Assembly: GCF_005280295.1 (NCBI RefSeq)
Contig: NZ_CP040020.1
Coordinates: forward strand, 620,001 to 684,000
From: Brevibacterium sp. CS2
GTDB lineage: Bacteria > Actinomycetota > Actinomycetes > Actinomycetales > Brevibacteriaceae
Reading direction: 5' to 3'
DNA: 64,000 nucleotides
The notes under the pieces are model-generated. The model worked only from the letters and a program-made list of their open reading frames with translations, was not told the origin of the DNA and did no database searches. This document shows, piece after piece, positions 56,897-64,000 of this stretch (positions within the stretch are counted from its first letter, which is position 1; every line of letters begins with the position of its first letter). Position numbers and translations under genes: made by a program.

Positions 56897-57414
56897 TCAC
56901 CGGGTCGGTGACGTCCCCGCCCCGAGGGCCAGGACGATGTCGGCGATGGTCAGCGGGTCGGTGAGCGGCGTACCGAGAATCGGCTCGAGCTTGTTCAAGC
57001 GATACCGCACGGTGTTCTCGTGCACCATGAGCCGAGCCGCGGCCCGTGGAACATGCGCGCCCTCCTCGATGTAGGCGACGAGAGTCTCCCACGCCGCTGG
57101 ATCCGCGGCGAGTCGATCCCGGAAGCGGGAGATCACCGAGTGGTCGTACTGGGTGTTGAGTCGGGCCGCCGCCCATTGATGCGGCTTGAGTTCGTCGACG
57201 CGGACGATACGGATACCGCTGCCATCGGCTGCCGCGATGCTGCGAGCGACATCCGCCGACCGCAACAGCTCGGGAATCCGGCTCAGCACCACGAACGGCT
57301 CGGACACACCGATCTCGGCACTGCCCCCATCGACGATGAATCGCTCCGCTGCGGTATCTGCCGGGACCAGCACGGTGTACTCGGTGCGCAGGCGGGAACG
57401 GCCTGTCTCGACCA
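56897..57414 (-). pseudogene. PucR/CdaR-family regulator, C-terminal half only
   Basis: About 172 codons of a PucR-type regulator remain. The C-terminal HTH_30 domain is intact: PRAAARLMVHENTVRYRLNKLEPILG. Upstream is part of the GGDEF-like region (VISRFRDRLAADPAAWETLVAYI). The N-terminal sensory domain is missing. The stump ends at CTAG (57415-57418), where the IS5-family element begins; the sequence beyond the IS is a different pseudogene, so the loss preceded or accompanied the insertion. Downstream it is convergent with the SNF2 gene. Confidence 0.8.
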
Positions 57415-57418
57415 CTAG

Positions 57419-58358
57419 GGCGTGTCTGACAATGATGTGGTTCGCTGGCTGAGAGCCTGGGAGCATGTCGAGATTCCAACTGCTCACGGATGCTCAATGG
57501 TCGCTGATCGCTGACTTGCTGCCTGCTCCGACCGGCCGCAGGGGCCGGCCCTTCGCTGATGCCCGCCAGATGGTCGAGGGCATCATCTACCGCTACCGAT
57601 GCGGGATCGCCTGGCGGGACCTGCCCGAGACGTTCGGCAAGTGGCAGACGGTATGGACCTGGCATCGCCGGATGGCCGGCGACGGCACCTGGGACACCGC
57701 GCTGGCCCGCTTGACCGCTCACGCTGACGCTGCCGGCGAGCTCGACTGGTCGCTGTCGGTGGACTCCACGATCGCGCGTGCTCATCAACACGCAACGAAC
57801 ATCACGCGCCTAAAAAAGGGATTCGTCGAACTACACGAATCCGGACGTCGAGCCGCCTGACCACGCGCTGGGCCGGTCCCGGGGTGGGCTGTCGACGAAG
57901 ACCCATCAGCTCGTCGACGGCCACGGACTGCCGTTGGTCACCGTGTGCACCGCCGGCCAGGACGGCGACTGCCCGATGCTCATCCCGCTCATGGATCAGC
58001 TGCGGGTCCAGCGCCCCGGACTCGGTAGCGCCCGCACCCGGCCGACAGCACTGCTGGGCGACAAGGCGTACTCCTCGCGGGCCAATCGTGCCTACCTGCG
58101 CAGCCGCCGGATTGAAGCAGTCATCCCCGAGCCGAAAGATCAACAGGGCCACCGCAAGCGCCGCGGCTCCAAGGGCGGCAGGCCGCCGAAGTTCGACGCC
58201 GAGAAGTACCGGGGCAGGAACGTCATCGAGCGCGGCTACAGCCGCCTGAAGCAGTGGCGGGCCCTGGCCACCCGCTACGACAAACTCGCCATCGTCTACC
58301 GCGCAGCAGTCGTACTCAACGCGGCTATTGCGTGGCTACACCATTTATCGGACACGCC
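57419..58358 (+). mobile_element. IS5-family (IS427-group-like) insertion sequence, 940 bp, complete
   Basis: Ends are imperfect inverted repeats: left GGCGTGTCTGACAAT, right (complement) GGCGTGTCCGATAAAT. Both sides are flanked by CTAG (57415-57418 and 58359-58362), a target duplication typical of IS427-like elements. It contains two overlapping transposase frames. It sits in an accessory island between a PucR stump and an ATPase stump. Confidence 0.88.
57465..57860 (+). CDS. IS5-family transposase, first frame (OrfA)
   Basis: 131 aa. It opens with MSRFQLLTDAQWSLIADLLP and contains YRYRCGIAWRDLPETFGKWQTVW, the N-terminal DUF4096 region of IS427-group transposases. It then reaches LDWSLSVDSTIARAHQHA, which carries the first catalytic Asp of the DDE triad (VDST), and terminates past an A6 run at 57812-57817. 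The rest of the triad lies in the second frame. Confidence 0.88.
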   Translation: MSRFQLLTDAQWSLIADLLPAPTGRRGRPFADARQMVEGIIYRYRCGIAWRDLPETFGKWQTVWTWHRRMAGDGTWDTALARLTAHADAAGELDWSLSVDSTIARAHQHATNITRLKKGFVELHESGRRAA

Positions 58359-58362
58359 CTAG
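57934..58362 (+). CDS. IS5-family transposase, second frame (OrfB)
   Basis: 142 aa from TTG 57934. Contains LLGDKAYSSRANRAYLR (second catalytic Asp region), PPKFDAEKYRGRNVIERGYSRLKQWRALATRYDKLA with the catalytic Glu, and ends just inside the right repeat. Homologous coding (LGRSRGGLSTKTHQL) continues upstream of the TTG to about 57880 and needs a change of frame to join OrfA. Frameshifting at the A-rich run would supply it; see findings. Confidence 0.85.
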   Translation: MVTVCTAGQDGDCPMLIPLMDQLRVQRPGLGSARTRPTALLGDKAYSSRANRAYLRSRRIEAVIPEPKDQQGHRKRRGSKGGRPPKFDAEKYRGRNVIERGYSRLKQWRALATRYDKLAIVYRAAVVLNAAIAWLHHLSDTP

Positions 58363-58910
58363 AGCCCATGGATCGATCCACAGTGGTTTGCCGAGATCTG
58401 CGGGCGGCACGCAGTCCATTGAGGACGACGATGATTTCGGCGATCTCGTGGACGAGGACGACGGCAGCCAGGCCGAGGACTCCGGTGATGGCCAGCGGCA
58501 GCAGCACGGTGATGATCGCCAGCGACAGGACGATGTTCTGGTTGATAATGCGCCGCCCCCGGCGCGCATGATCGACGGTGCGAGGAATCAGGCGCAGATC
58601 ATCGCAGGTGAAGCCACGTCCGCCGATTCGACCGCCGCGTCCGAGCCCGTGGCTCCCATGGCGATGCCGATGTCGGCGGCTGACCTCGACGGGAATGGAT
58701 TCGCCGGTGATCGCCGAGACGTCCAGGCTGCTGTCCCCGGAGCGCACGATGCCGTCGGTGGCCAAGCGCTCACCGGCGACAAGCCGGAGCATGTCCCCGG
58801 GGACGAGGCGCTCGACGGGGACGGTGCGGGTCGTGCCGCCGGCCGTGAGGACGGTGGCACTCGACGGGATCAGAGCCAGCAGGGCGCACCAGGCGGGTCG
58901 TTCGGAGGTG
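58363..58910 (-). pseudogene. heavy-metal P-type ATPase remnant with internal deletion and frameshifts
   Basis: The A-domain survives: VPVERLVPGDMLRLVAGERL followed by ATDGIVRSG and AITGESIPVEVS. From there it jumps directly to ADIGIAMGATGSDAAVESADVA, the end of the P-domain, in another frame, then to DDLRLIPRTVDHARRGRRIINQNI and the last helices. About 300 residues, including the phosphorylated DKTGT, are gone. The N-terminal metal-binding and first membrane segments are also absent. The 3' tail is cut by the IS5-family element. It was probably a Cd/Zn/Pb exporter of the cmtR/cadD island. Confidence 0.8.
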
Positions 58911-59134
58911 GTCGTATCACGGTGGGGCCCACGAAGAAGTCCGGCCTGTTCCTCCCCGAGAGGCAATAGCCTGAACCGGTAGCATCTGAGGGTGACGATA
59001 AGAAATGATGGGACAGGTTTGGGCCTGCGTTGGCCGTTGCGGCAGCCTCGCCGCTGCAGGGTGCGGGTGCCGAGGCGTCGGCCGGCCACGGGTTGGTGCC
59101 CCCACCGTCTGGTGTCGACACCCGTGGTCAGCCG

Positions 59135-59638
59135 GTGAGCGCTACGTCTGTACAGCGGCCCCGGCCTCGCGAGGTGGTTGGGCTGTTGGGCGGGGCGGGG
59201 ATCCTGGCACTGGTGGATCTGGGGCTCAAGGTCCTGGCTCAGACCGCTTTACCCGCTGGGCAGGTAGTCGATCTGGGCTGGATCAGCTTGCGCGTCTTTT
59301 ACAATCCGGGGGTGGCTTTCAGCCTCGGGGCGTCCTTGCCTGCCTGGATGGTGATCGCCGGGACCGGGCTGGTCCTCGCCGGATTGGTGTGGTATCTGCT
59401 GGCGAACGTCCGTGCTATGGGCACAGTGGCCCGAGGCGGAGCCGTTCTGCTGCTGGGCGGGGCCTTGGGGAACTTTGTAGATCGACTGGGCGGGGCCGGC
59501 GTGGTGGATTATCTGCACACCGGCTGGTTTCCCACCTTCAACGCAGCCGACGTCTTCGTCACCGTCGGGGTGGCGGGACTGGTCCTCGGGATGCTGCGGG
59601 AGCCTGCGTCCGGTATGAGGGACGGGGACACGGCCTGA
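59135..59638 (+). CDS. lspA: signal peptidase II (lipoprotein signal peptidase)
   Basis: 167 aa from GTG 59135 (an upstream TTG at 59030 would add 35 low-complexity residues). Four membrane helices. The two catalytic Asp are present: GGALGNFVDRL and FPTFNAADVFV. YNPGVAFSLG is the usual LspA loop. It cleaves the signal of prolipoproteins. An lspA copy here, away from a housekeeping context, is typical of heavy-metal resistance islands and not of the ileS-lspA core locus. Confidence 0.85.
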   Translation: MSATSVQRPRPREVVGLLGGAGILALVDLGLKVLAQTALPAGQVVDLGWISLRVFYNPGVAFSLGASLPAWMVIAGTGLVLAGLVWYLLANVRAMGTVARGGAVLLLGGALGNFVDRLGGAGVVDYLHTGWFPTFNAADVFVTVGVAGLVLGMLREPASGMRDGDTA

Positions 59639-59981
59639 ACTAGATCGGCCGCCACCAGCTCAGCGCTTTGCATAGGTTCACCTGGCCGGCGTCGACGGGA
59701 TGCACGGTTCACCAGCACACAATGACGAAGCAGTTGCGAGGGATTGCTCGGAGGTGATTGAGCCGACAGATCCTAAGGCGCATCCTGCTGGTCGTGGTAG
59801 CAGCAGACGCACAGCGCTGAGCGGTTCCGCTTTCCGGGGCACCGGTAATAGCCCTCATGACGGCTGGCCCCTTCGGCGATCGTGGTGTCCGGGGGCGCAC
59901 CCGCCCGGTACAGTCGGGCTTGATGGACCTTATTTCGTGCCCACCCACGTCTGCTCGGTGCCGTCCCTCGCAGTCACGGTG
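59639..59981. other. 343-bp region between lspA and the methyltransferase
   Basis: No gene that I can support. Weak short frames exist on both strands without family features. There is no clear hairpin, so it may be degraded island sequence. Confidence 0.4.
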
Positions 59982-60623
59982 TTACCCATGGTTTTTCCAC
60001 GCGGGCGCGTGCTTGTCGTTGCCAGGATCGTCCTGGACTGTGTCCGGCTTCCGAGCGATGAAGCGCAGGACCCGACCGCCGAAGGAGACCCGGATGCGGA
60101 GCGGGCCGAGGCCAGCCTGTTCCAGGACCGGTTCGAAGGTGGCGGGTTCGATGAGTCGGTGCGCAGAGCGGTCGGCCACGTGCACCAGGGAGGCCATCCG
60201 TGAGGCCAGCAGGTCGTATCCCACGAAGGACCCGCCGGGTCGTAGGACCCGCGCCGCCTCGGTCACCGCGCGTTCCCACTCGATCACGTGATGGAGCATG
60301 AGGAAGCTCAGCACAATGTCGAACGACTGGTCATTGAAAGGTAGCCGGGTGGCATCGGCTTGGCGCGCTTGAGCAGTGGGGAGTCGGGTGAGGAGCCGCT
60401 GCGCAGCCTTGACCATCGCGGGATCGGCGTCGGTCGTGGTGAGGTGCACCTGGGGGTGGGCCCGAGCGATTGCTCCGGCCATCGCTCCGCTACCCCCACC
60501 GATCTCGAGCACGTTGCCGGCGAGAGGCAAGCCCTGAATCGCCCAGGGAACCATTCGCCGGGCCAGAAGGCGCCACGGCCGGCTGCGACAGAATGAGGCT
60601 TCCAGGGCGGACATCCTCGGCAT
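59982..60623 (-). CDS. class I SAM-dependent methyltransferase of the metal-resistance island
   Basis: 213 aa from ATG 60623. Motif I VLEIGGGSGAMAGAIAR, motif II TTTDADPAMVKAAQRL, motif IV DATRLPFNDQSFDIVLSFLMLHHV and motif post-IV AARVLRPGGSFVGYDLL show a methylase of the UbiE/SmtA type. The C-terminal 20 residues (DTVQDDPGNDKHAPAWKNHG) are unlike the fold and may be run-on. Convergent to nothing; its promoter side faces cmtR across 189 bp. Its role with cadmium or other metal is unknown. Confidence 0.8.
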   Translation of the reverse strand: MPRMSALEASFCRSRPWRLLARRMVPWAIQGLPLAGNVLEIGGGSGAMAGAIARAHPQVHLTTTDADPAMVKAAQRLLTRLPTAQARQADATRLPFNDQSFDIVLSFLMLHHVIEWERAVTEAARVLRPGGSFVGYDLLASRMASLVHVADRSAHRLIEPATFEPVLEQAGLGPLRIRVSFGGRVLRFIARKPDTVQDDPGNDKHAPAWKNHG

Positions 60624-60775
60624 GACCCTTCTCTTGGCGCACCCGCGTGGTCGAAGCCGAGATTAGTCCTACGAGCGCGAATGAACTATTTGTTGGTCAG
60701 CATCAAGCGTAAACCTGCACCCGAGTACTGGGTACAAGACCTCGGCGGGCAGCAGTTCTCCACTGAGCGGGCAAG

Positions 60776-60805
60776 TTGCCCCTTATTCAGCGAACAATGT
60801 ACAGT
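60776..60805 (+). promoter_or_regulatory. cmtR-cadD promoter, leaderless, with GAAC-N8-GTTC overlap
   Basis: -35 TTGCCC (60776-60781), 18-bp spacer, -10 TACAGT (60800-60805), then seven bases to the ATG at 60813. The short inverted repeat GAAC (60792-60795) and GTTC (60804-60807) overlaps the -10 and could be the CmtR operator. Confidence 0.5.
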
Positions 60806-60812
60806 TCATCGA

Positions 60813-61172
60813 ATGCTGACCATTACCAATCATCTTGACGTGATGAACCGCCTAGGCCGCGCCATGGCTGACCCGACGCGCTCCCGCATCCTGCTGATGC
60901 TGCTTGAGGGGCCGAACCATCCGGCGGTGATAAGCCGGGAGCTGGGCCTGTCGCGGTCGAATGTTTCCAACCATCTGGCGTGCCTGCGGGACTGCGGCAT
61001 CGTGGTGGCCGAGCCGGAAGGCAGGAAAACCCGGTACGAGATCGCTGATCCGCACCTGACCCGCGCGCTGACTGCGTTGCTGGAGACGACCTTGGCGGTT
61101 GACCAGGGGGCCAGCTGCATTGACCCTGCATGTTCCGTTCCAACGCGCTGCAAGATGGAGGCAGGCGCATGA
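60813..61172 (+). CDS. cmtR: CmtR-type ArsR/SmtB metal-sensing repressor
   Basis: 119 aa from ATG 60813. Winged-helix ArsR fold with RLGRAMADPTRSRILLMLLEG and the recognition helix LSRSNVSNHLACLRDCG. Cys 57, Cys 61 and Cys 102 fall at the same residue numbers as the Cd(II)/Pb(II) ligands of Mycobacterium tuberculosis CmtR, which supports cadmium/lead sensing. It overlaps cadD by 4 nt, so the pair is one transcript and the repressor controls its own operon. Confidence 0.9.
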   Translation: MLTITNHLDVMNRLGRAMADPTRSRILLMLLEGPNHPAVISRELGLSRSNVSNHLACLRDCGIVVAEPEGRKTRYEIADPHLTRALTALLETTLAVDQGASCIDPACSVPTRCKMEAGA

Positions 61173-61768
61173 TCCTGTCATCCGTGCTGCAGGCGATCGG
61201 CCTGTTCATTGTCACCAACATCGACGACATCATCGTGCTCTCACTGTTCTTCGCCCGCGGTGCGGGCCAGCGGGGCACCACGGCCCGGATTTTGGCCGGT
61301 CAGTATCTCGGGTTCGGCGGCATCCTGGCCGCCGCCGTGCTCGTCACGTTGGGAGCGGATGCATTCCTGCCCCCGCAAGCCATTACCTACTTCGGGCTCA
61401 TCCCGTTGTTCCTCGGCCTGTGGGCGGCATGGCAAGCGTGGCGCGGAGACGACGACGATGATGATGAGGCGAAGGTCAGTGGTAAGAACGTCGCCGTACT
61501 GACCGTCGCCGCTGTCACCTTCGCCAACGGCGGGGATAACATCGGCGTGTATGTTCCGGTCTTCCTCAGCGTGGGGCCGGCCGCCGTCATCGCCTACTGC
61601 ATCGTGTTCCTCGCGCTCGTCGCGGTCCTCGTCGTGATGGCCAAGTTCGTCGCGACTCGCCGGCCGATCGCCGAGGTGCTCGAACGCTGGGAGCACGTGC
61701 TGTTCCCGATCGTCTTGATCGGTCTTGGGGTGTTCATCCTCGTCGAGGGCGGCGCGTTCGGGCTCTGA
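61169..61768 (+). CDS. cadD: cadmium resistance transporter CadD family
   Basis: 199 aa from ATG 61169 (GGAGG 7 nt upstream). About six membrane helices; the first holds FIVTNIDDIIVLSLFFARG, with adjacent Asp, and a second acidic motif is VTFANGGDNIGVYVPVF, both characteristic of CadD/LysE-related exporters. A five-Asp run with a Glu (DDDDDDEAK) lies in the central loop, a possible metal-binding site. It exports Cd(II). It is translationally coupled to cmtR. Confidence 0.9.
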   Translation: MILSSVLQAIGLFIVTNIDDIIVLSLFFARGAGQRGTTARILAGQYLGFGGILAAAVLVTLGADAFLPPQAITYFGLIPLFLGLWAAWQAWRGDDDDDDEAKVSGKNVAVLTVAAVTFANGGDNIGVYVPVFLSVGPAAVIAYCIVFLALVAVLVVMAKFVATRRPIAEVLERWEHVLFPIVLIGLGVFILVEGGAFGL

Positions 61769-61848
61769 CTCCCGGCACTTCATGGACAGGATCAAGATGC
61801 TCGGGGCCGCCAAGGAAAACTGCGGCTCGCCGCCCCTTCTCGCCAACA

Positions 61849-61953
61849 GTCACAGGTTATGCGCGGGACTCGAAGGCCGACGGGCCCCAGACCACGGACC
61901 TGCAACGCGACGCCCTGCTCGCCGGGGGGATCGCGTCGGAGCGGCTGTATTGA
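61849..61953 (+). pseudogene. serine recombinase/resolvase relic
   Basis: A 34-codon stretch reads VTGYARDSKADGPQ then TTDLQRDALLAGGIASERLY and a stop. This is the N-terminus of a Tn3-type resolvase or invertase: GYARVS with the catalytic Ser context, and TDLQRDAL. The Ser of YARVS is replaced by Asp-Ser and the rest of the gene is missing. The rest of 61769-62023 has no other gene. Confidence 0.65.
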
Positions 61954-62023
61954 GGACTGGGCCTCAGGGCAGAAGGACAACCGGCCGCAACTGGCCGCCC
62001 CACCTCAAGTCTCTAGTAGCCGG

Positions 62024-63279
62024 TCAGCGCAGCGGGATGACCGAGCGGAACTTGCCCCCCGGAGTTGGCTGGGGTGGTCCCTCGCCGCGGGCCACGATGA
62101 CGTGGCCGAGTCCGTGGTCCCCCAGCAGGCGCCGAATCTCTGCGTGCACCGCCTGCCGGACGTGCTCCGCGTCGGTCCCGGCGGCGGACTGCAGACGGAC
62201 ATCGAGGTGGGCAGGAGCGGTGTGCACGAGCTGGACCAGCTCCACGCCGGGAACGCGGTCGAGCAGCGCAGTGATGGCCAGCGACGGGAGCGTCACCGGC
62301 TCGCCGGCGGGGGTGTGAAAAGCGAGCAGGTCAGCGGTGCGGCCCTGCACCCGGATGGCGGGCAGCGGGTCGCCGCACGGGCAGGGATCAGGCCGGACGA
62401 AGACGACGTCGCGGAGGTCGTAACGCAGGATCGGCTGGACCCTGTTCGCGAGGTTGCTGAGCAAGGTGGTGTGCGACGCCTGACCCGGGGGGACCGGACG
62501 GTAATCGGCGTCGACCGGCTCGAGGAGAACCCAGTCGCTGTTGACGTGGAGCCACCCGTACTGGCAGCTGTAGGTGAGGAAGGGGCACTCGGTGGCGGCG
62601 TAGCCCTGGCGGACCTTGGCGCCGAGCGCGGCGGAGATCCTGTCGTACTCCCCTGCGGGAAGGCCCTCGGCGGACAAGACCACCAACGCCGGGTCGATGT
62701 GCAGGCGACCGGCGCGCTGCTCAGCGGCCAGCAGCGCGGCCATCGTGGCGTACGGAGCAAGAATGGCCGGACGGAAGCGGTTGAGCCCAGAGACCAGCTG
62801 CGCCATGGGTGTATGCACGCCGAACACCCCGATCCGGCTGCGGACTAACCGGTTCCTGCGCAACGCGGCAGCCGCGGCGAGGGAGGCGTAGTGGCCCCCG
62901 GTGGCGGTGATCATGGCGACGCGCCCGCCGCGGGCAATGATGCGGAGCAGATCGGCAGGGGTGAGCCAAGCACTGAGCAGCCGCGCCAGCAGGGCGGTGG
63001 TCACCGCGAGGGACCGCTCGTCCAGCAGGAAGATGCCCCGGGTGCCGGTGGTTCCGGAGGTGGTCCCCACCGTGTAGCGGCCGCGGAACTTCTCGCCCAC
63101 CAGGGCGGGATCCTCGACGAATGCCCGCGCGGCGGACAGGGTGACCTCCCGGTCGGTCACCCAGTCATCGAAGTGGGACATCAGTTGGGCCTTGCTCGTG
63201 ACGGGCAGCATCATCGGGTCCGTGACGTGCTCGGGCAGGTGCTGATACAACCGGCGGTAGAAGGGTGACCGGGCGCGCG
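62024..63279 (-). pseudogene. adenylate-forming ligase (phenylacetate-CoA ligase / F390-synthetase-like), 5' end removed by IS3 insertion
   Basis: About 418 codons remain. It has the AMP-binding core: YTVGTTSGTTGTRGIFLLDE, LVVLSAEGLPAGEYDRI, GAKVRQGYAATECPFLTYSC, and LRYDLRDVVFVRPDPCPCGDPLPAIRVQGRTADLL with the CxCG cluster typical of PaaK/CapK-like proteins, to RRLLGDHGLGHVIV and GGKFRSV. The N-terminus begins abruptly at RARSPFYRRLYQHLP where the IS3-family element starts (63280). The 60-70 residues that normally precede this are lost. Its original substrate and operon are unknown. Confidence 0.8.
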
Positions 63280-63340
63280 TGAATCGTCCTTGGTTTGATT
63301 GAGGGTAAGCCAAACATCCTGAAAGGACATCGATTCTCTG

Positions 63341-63652
63341 ATGGCCCCGTCGAAATACCCCCAAGAACTCCGTGACCGGGCGACCCGGTTGGCCGTAGAG
63401 GCCCGTCATGATCCGGCGACCCGCTCTGGTGCGATCGCGCGGGTCGCCGAGCAGACCGGCATCGGCAAGGAGACCCTGCGCAACTGGGTCCGCAAGGCCG
63501 AGGACGCCGACCTGCCCGTGGAGCCGGTCGACACCGAAGCCCGAATCCGACAGCTCGAGGCTGAGAACCGCGAGCTGCGGCGTTCGAACGAGATCCTGCG
63601 CTCAGCGACAGCGTTTTTCGCCAAGGCGGAGTTCGACCGCCCACAGAGGTGA
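63341..63652 (+). CDS. IS3-family transposase OrfA
   Basis: 103 aa. Helix-turn-helix of the IS3 type (PQELRDRATRLAVEA; VAEQTGIGKETLRNWVR) followed by a leucine-zipper-like EARIRQLEAENRELRRSNEIL and SATAFFAKAEFDRPQR, the usual OrfA end. The stop overlaps the GTG of orfB (63649). Confidence 0.92.
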   Translation: MAPSKYPQELRDRATRLAVEARHDPATRSGAIARVAEQTGIGKETLRNWVRKAEDADLPVEPVDTEARIRQLEAENRELRRSNEILRSATAFFAKAEFDRPQR

Positions 63653-64000
63653 TCGTCGCCTTCGTCGACGAGAACAAGCACCGCTGGGGGATCGAACCGA
63701 TCTGCCGTGTCCTGACCCAGGACCACGGGATGAAGATCGCCCCGGGAACCTACTACGCCTTCAAGAACCGACCGCCCAGCGCCCGGTCCGTCCGGGACGC
63801 CGAGCTCAAGGAGCACATCATGGCCATCCACGCCCACCGGCGTATGCGGGTCTACGGGATCCGGAAAATCCACGCCGAGCTCAACCGCAACGGGGTCCCT
63901 GTGGCCCGCTGCACCGTCGAGCGGCTCTGCCGTGAACTCGGGGTCCGCGGCACCGTCAGGGGCCGCTATCCGCGCACCACGAAGCCGTCGCCGGAGACGA
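63649..64000 (+). CDS. IS3-family transposase OrfB, 3' end outside window
   Basis: The first 117 codons are present from GTG 63649, in the -1 frame relative to OrfA. VAFVDENKHRWGIEPICRVL, KIAPGTYYAFKNRPPS and MRVYGIRKIHAELNR match the HTH_21 region before the DDE domain. An OrfAB fusion by -1 frameshift is likely. Confidence 0.9.
   Translation, partial: MIVAFVDENKHRWGIEPICRVLTQDHGMKIAPGTYYAFKNRPPSARSVRDAELKEHIMAIHAHRRMRVYGIRKIHAELNRNGVPVARCTVERLCRELGVRGTVRGRYPRTTKPSPET

Larger units (their letters stand above)
63280..64000 (+). mobile_element. IS3-family insertion sequence, right end outside window
   Basis: Left end TGAATCGTCCTTGGTTTG begins at about 63280 (terminal TG as in IS3). It carries orfA (63341) and orfB (63649 onward); the latter runs off the window. 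It cuts the adenylate-forming ligase gene. The target duplication cannot be checked. Confidence 0.8.

Noticed and set aside
58328-58969. Open frame antisense to the ATPase remnant
   Set aside because: Shadow; the minus strand holds recognisable ATPase motifs.
59700-60203. Open frame overlapping the methyltransferase on the plus strand
   Set aside because: No family features and antisense to a clear methylase.

Overview
The window is high-GC DNA with dense genes, many GTG starts, 4-nt ATGA/GTGA stop-start overlaps and several start codons sitting 6-7 nt after a TANNNT box (leaderless type). This points to an actinobacterium. The gene content (RamB-type regulator beside the glyoxylate genes, CmtR/CadD, NCS1 and AAHS transporters) fits Micrococcales such as Brevibacterium, but the genus is an inference.

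Layout. 1-2.3 kb: 5' part of a siderophore-binding lipoprotein with a DtxR/IdeR-like box over its promoter, an inositol-monophosphatase-family enzyme and a small HTH protein. 2.8-7.4 kb: a fused FAD/Fe-S 2-hydroxyacid dehydrogenase, a K+ channel and a universal stress protein. 7.6-12.5 kb: the glyoxylate shunt (aceA, aceB) diverging from a RamB/ScfR-type regulator. 12.6-14.8 kb: a truncated short-chain dehydrogenase fused out of frame to two unknown genes, then a lipoprotein. 15-24 kb: cysteine hydrolase plus NCS1 permease, L-2-hydroxyglutarate oxidase, an orphan beta-class DNA methyltransferase, two membrane proteins, and KtrA/KtrB potassium uptake. 24-35 kb: amino-acid permease with nitroreductase, AAHS transporter, CoA-transferase, thioesterase, methyltransferase, amidase, and a HAD/racemase/DUF308 operon. 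35.4-39.6 kb: metQ-metN-metI methionine importer and an aminotransferase; the 5' end of metQ looks frameshifted. 39.9-49.3 kb: pyruvate oxidase and a large molybdenum-cofactor cluster (moeB-moaE-mog-moeA diverging from moaA-moaD-mobA-moeA2) that lacks moaC. 49.3-56.9 kb: a second ThDP enzyme, an AtoE-type transporter, an orphan Panacea-domain protein and a SWIM/SNF2 helicase.

56.9-64 kb is an accessory island. It holds a PucR regulator stump, a complete IS5-family element with a CTAG target duplication, a P-type ATPase remnant with an internal deletion, lspA, a methyltransferase, a leaderless cmtR-cadD cadmium-resistance pair, a resolvase relic, and an adenylate-forming ligase cut at its 5' end by an IS3-family element that runs off the window.

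Across the window I see three families of short palindromic intergenic repeats. One of them supplies the last codons of the 2-hydroxyacid dehydrogenase. I also see Ala/Gly/Pro-rich low-complexity inserts placed between conserved motifs of otherwise ordinary enzymes. No tRNA, rRNA or CRISPR array was seen.
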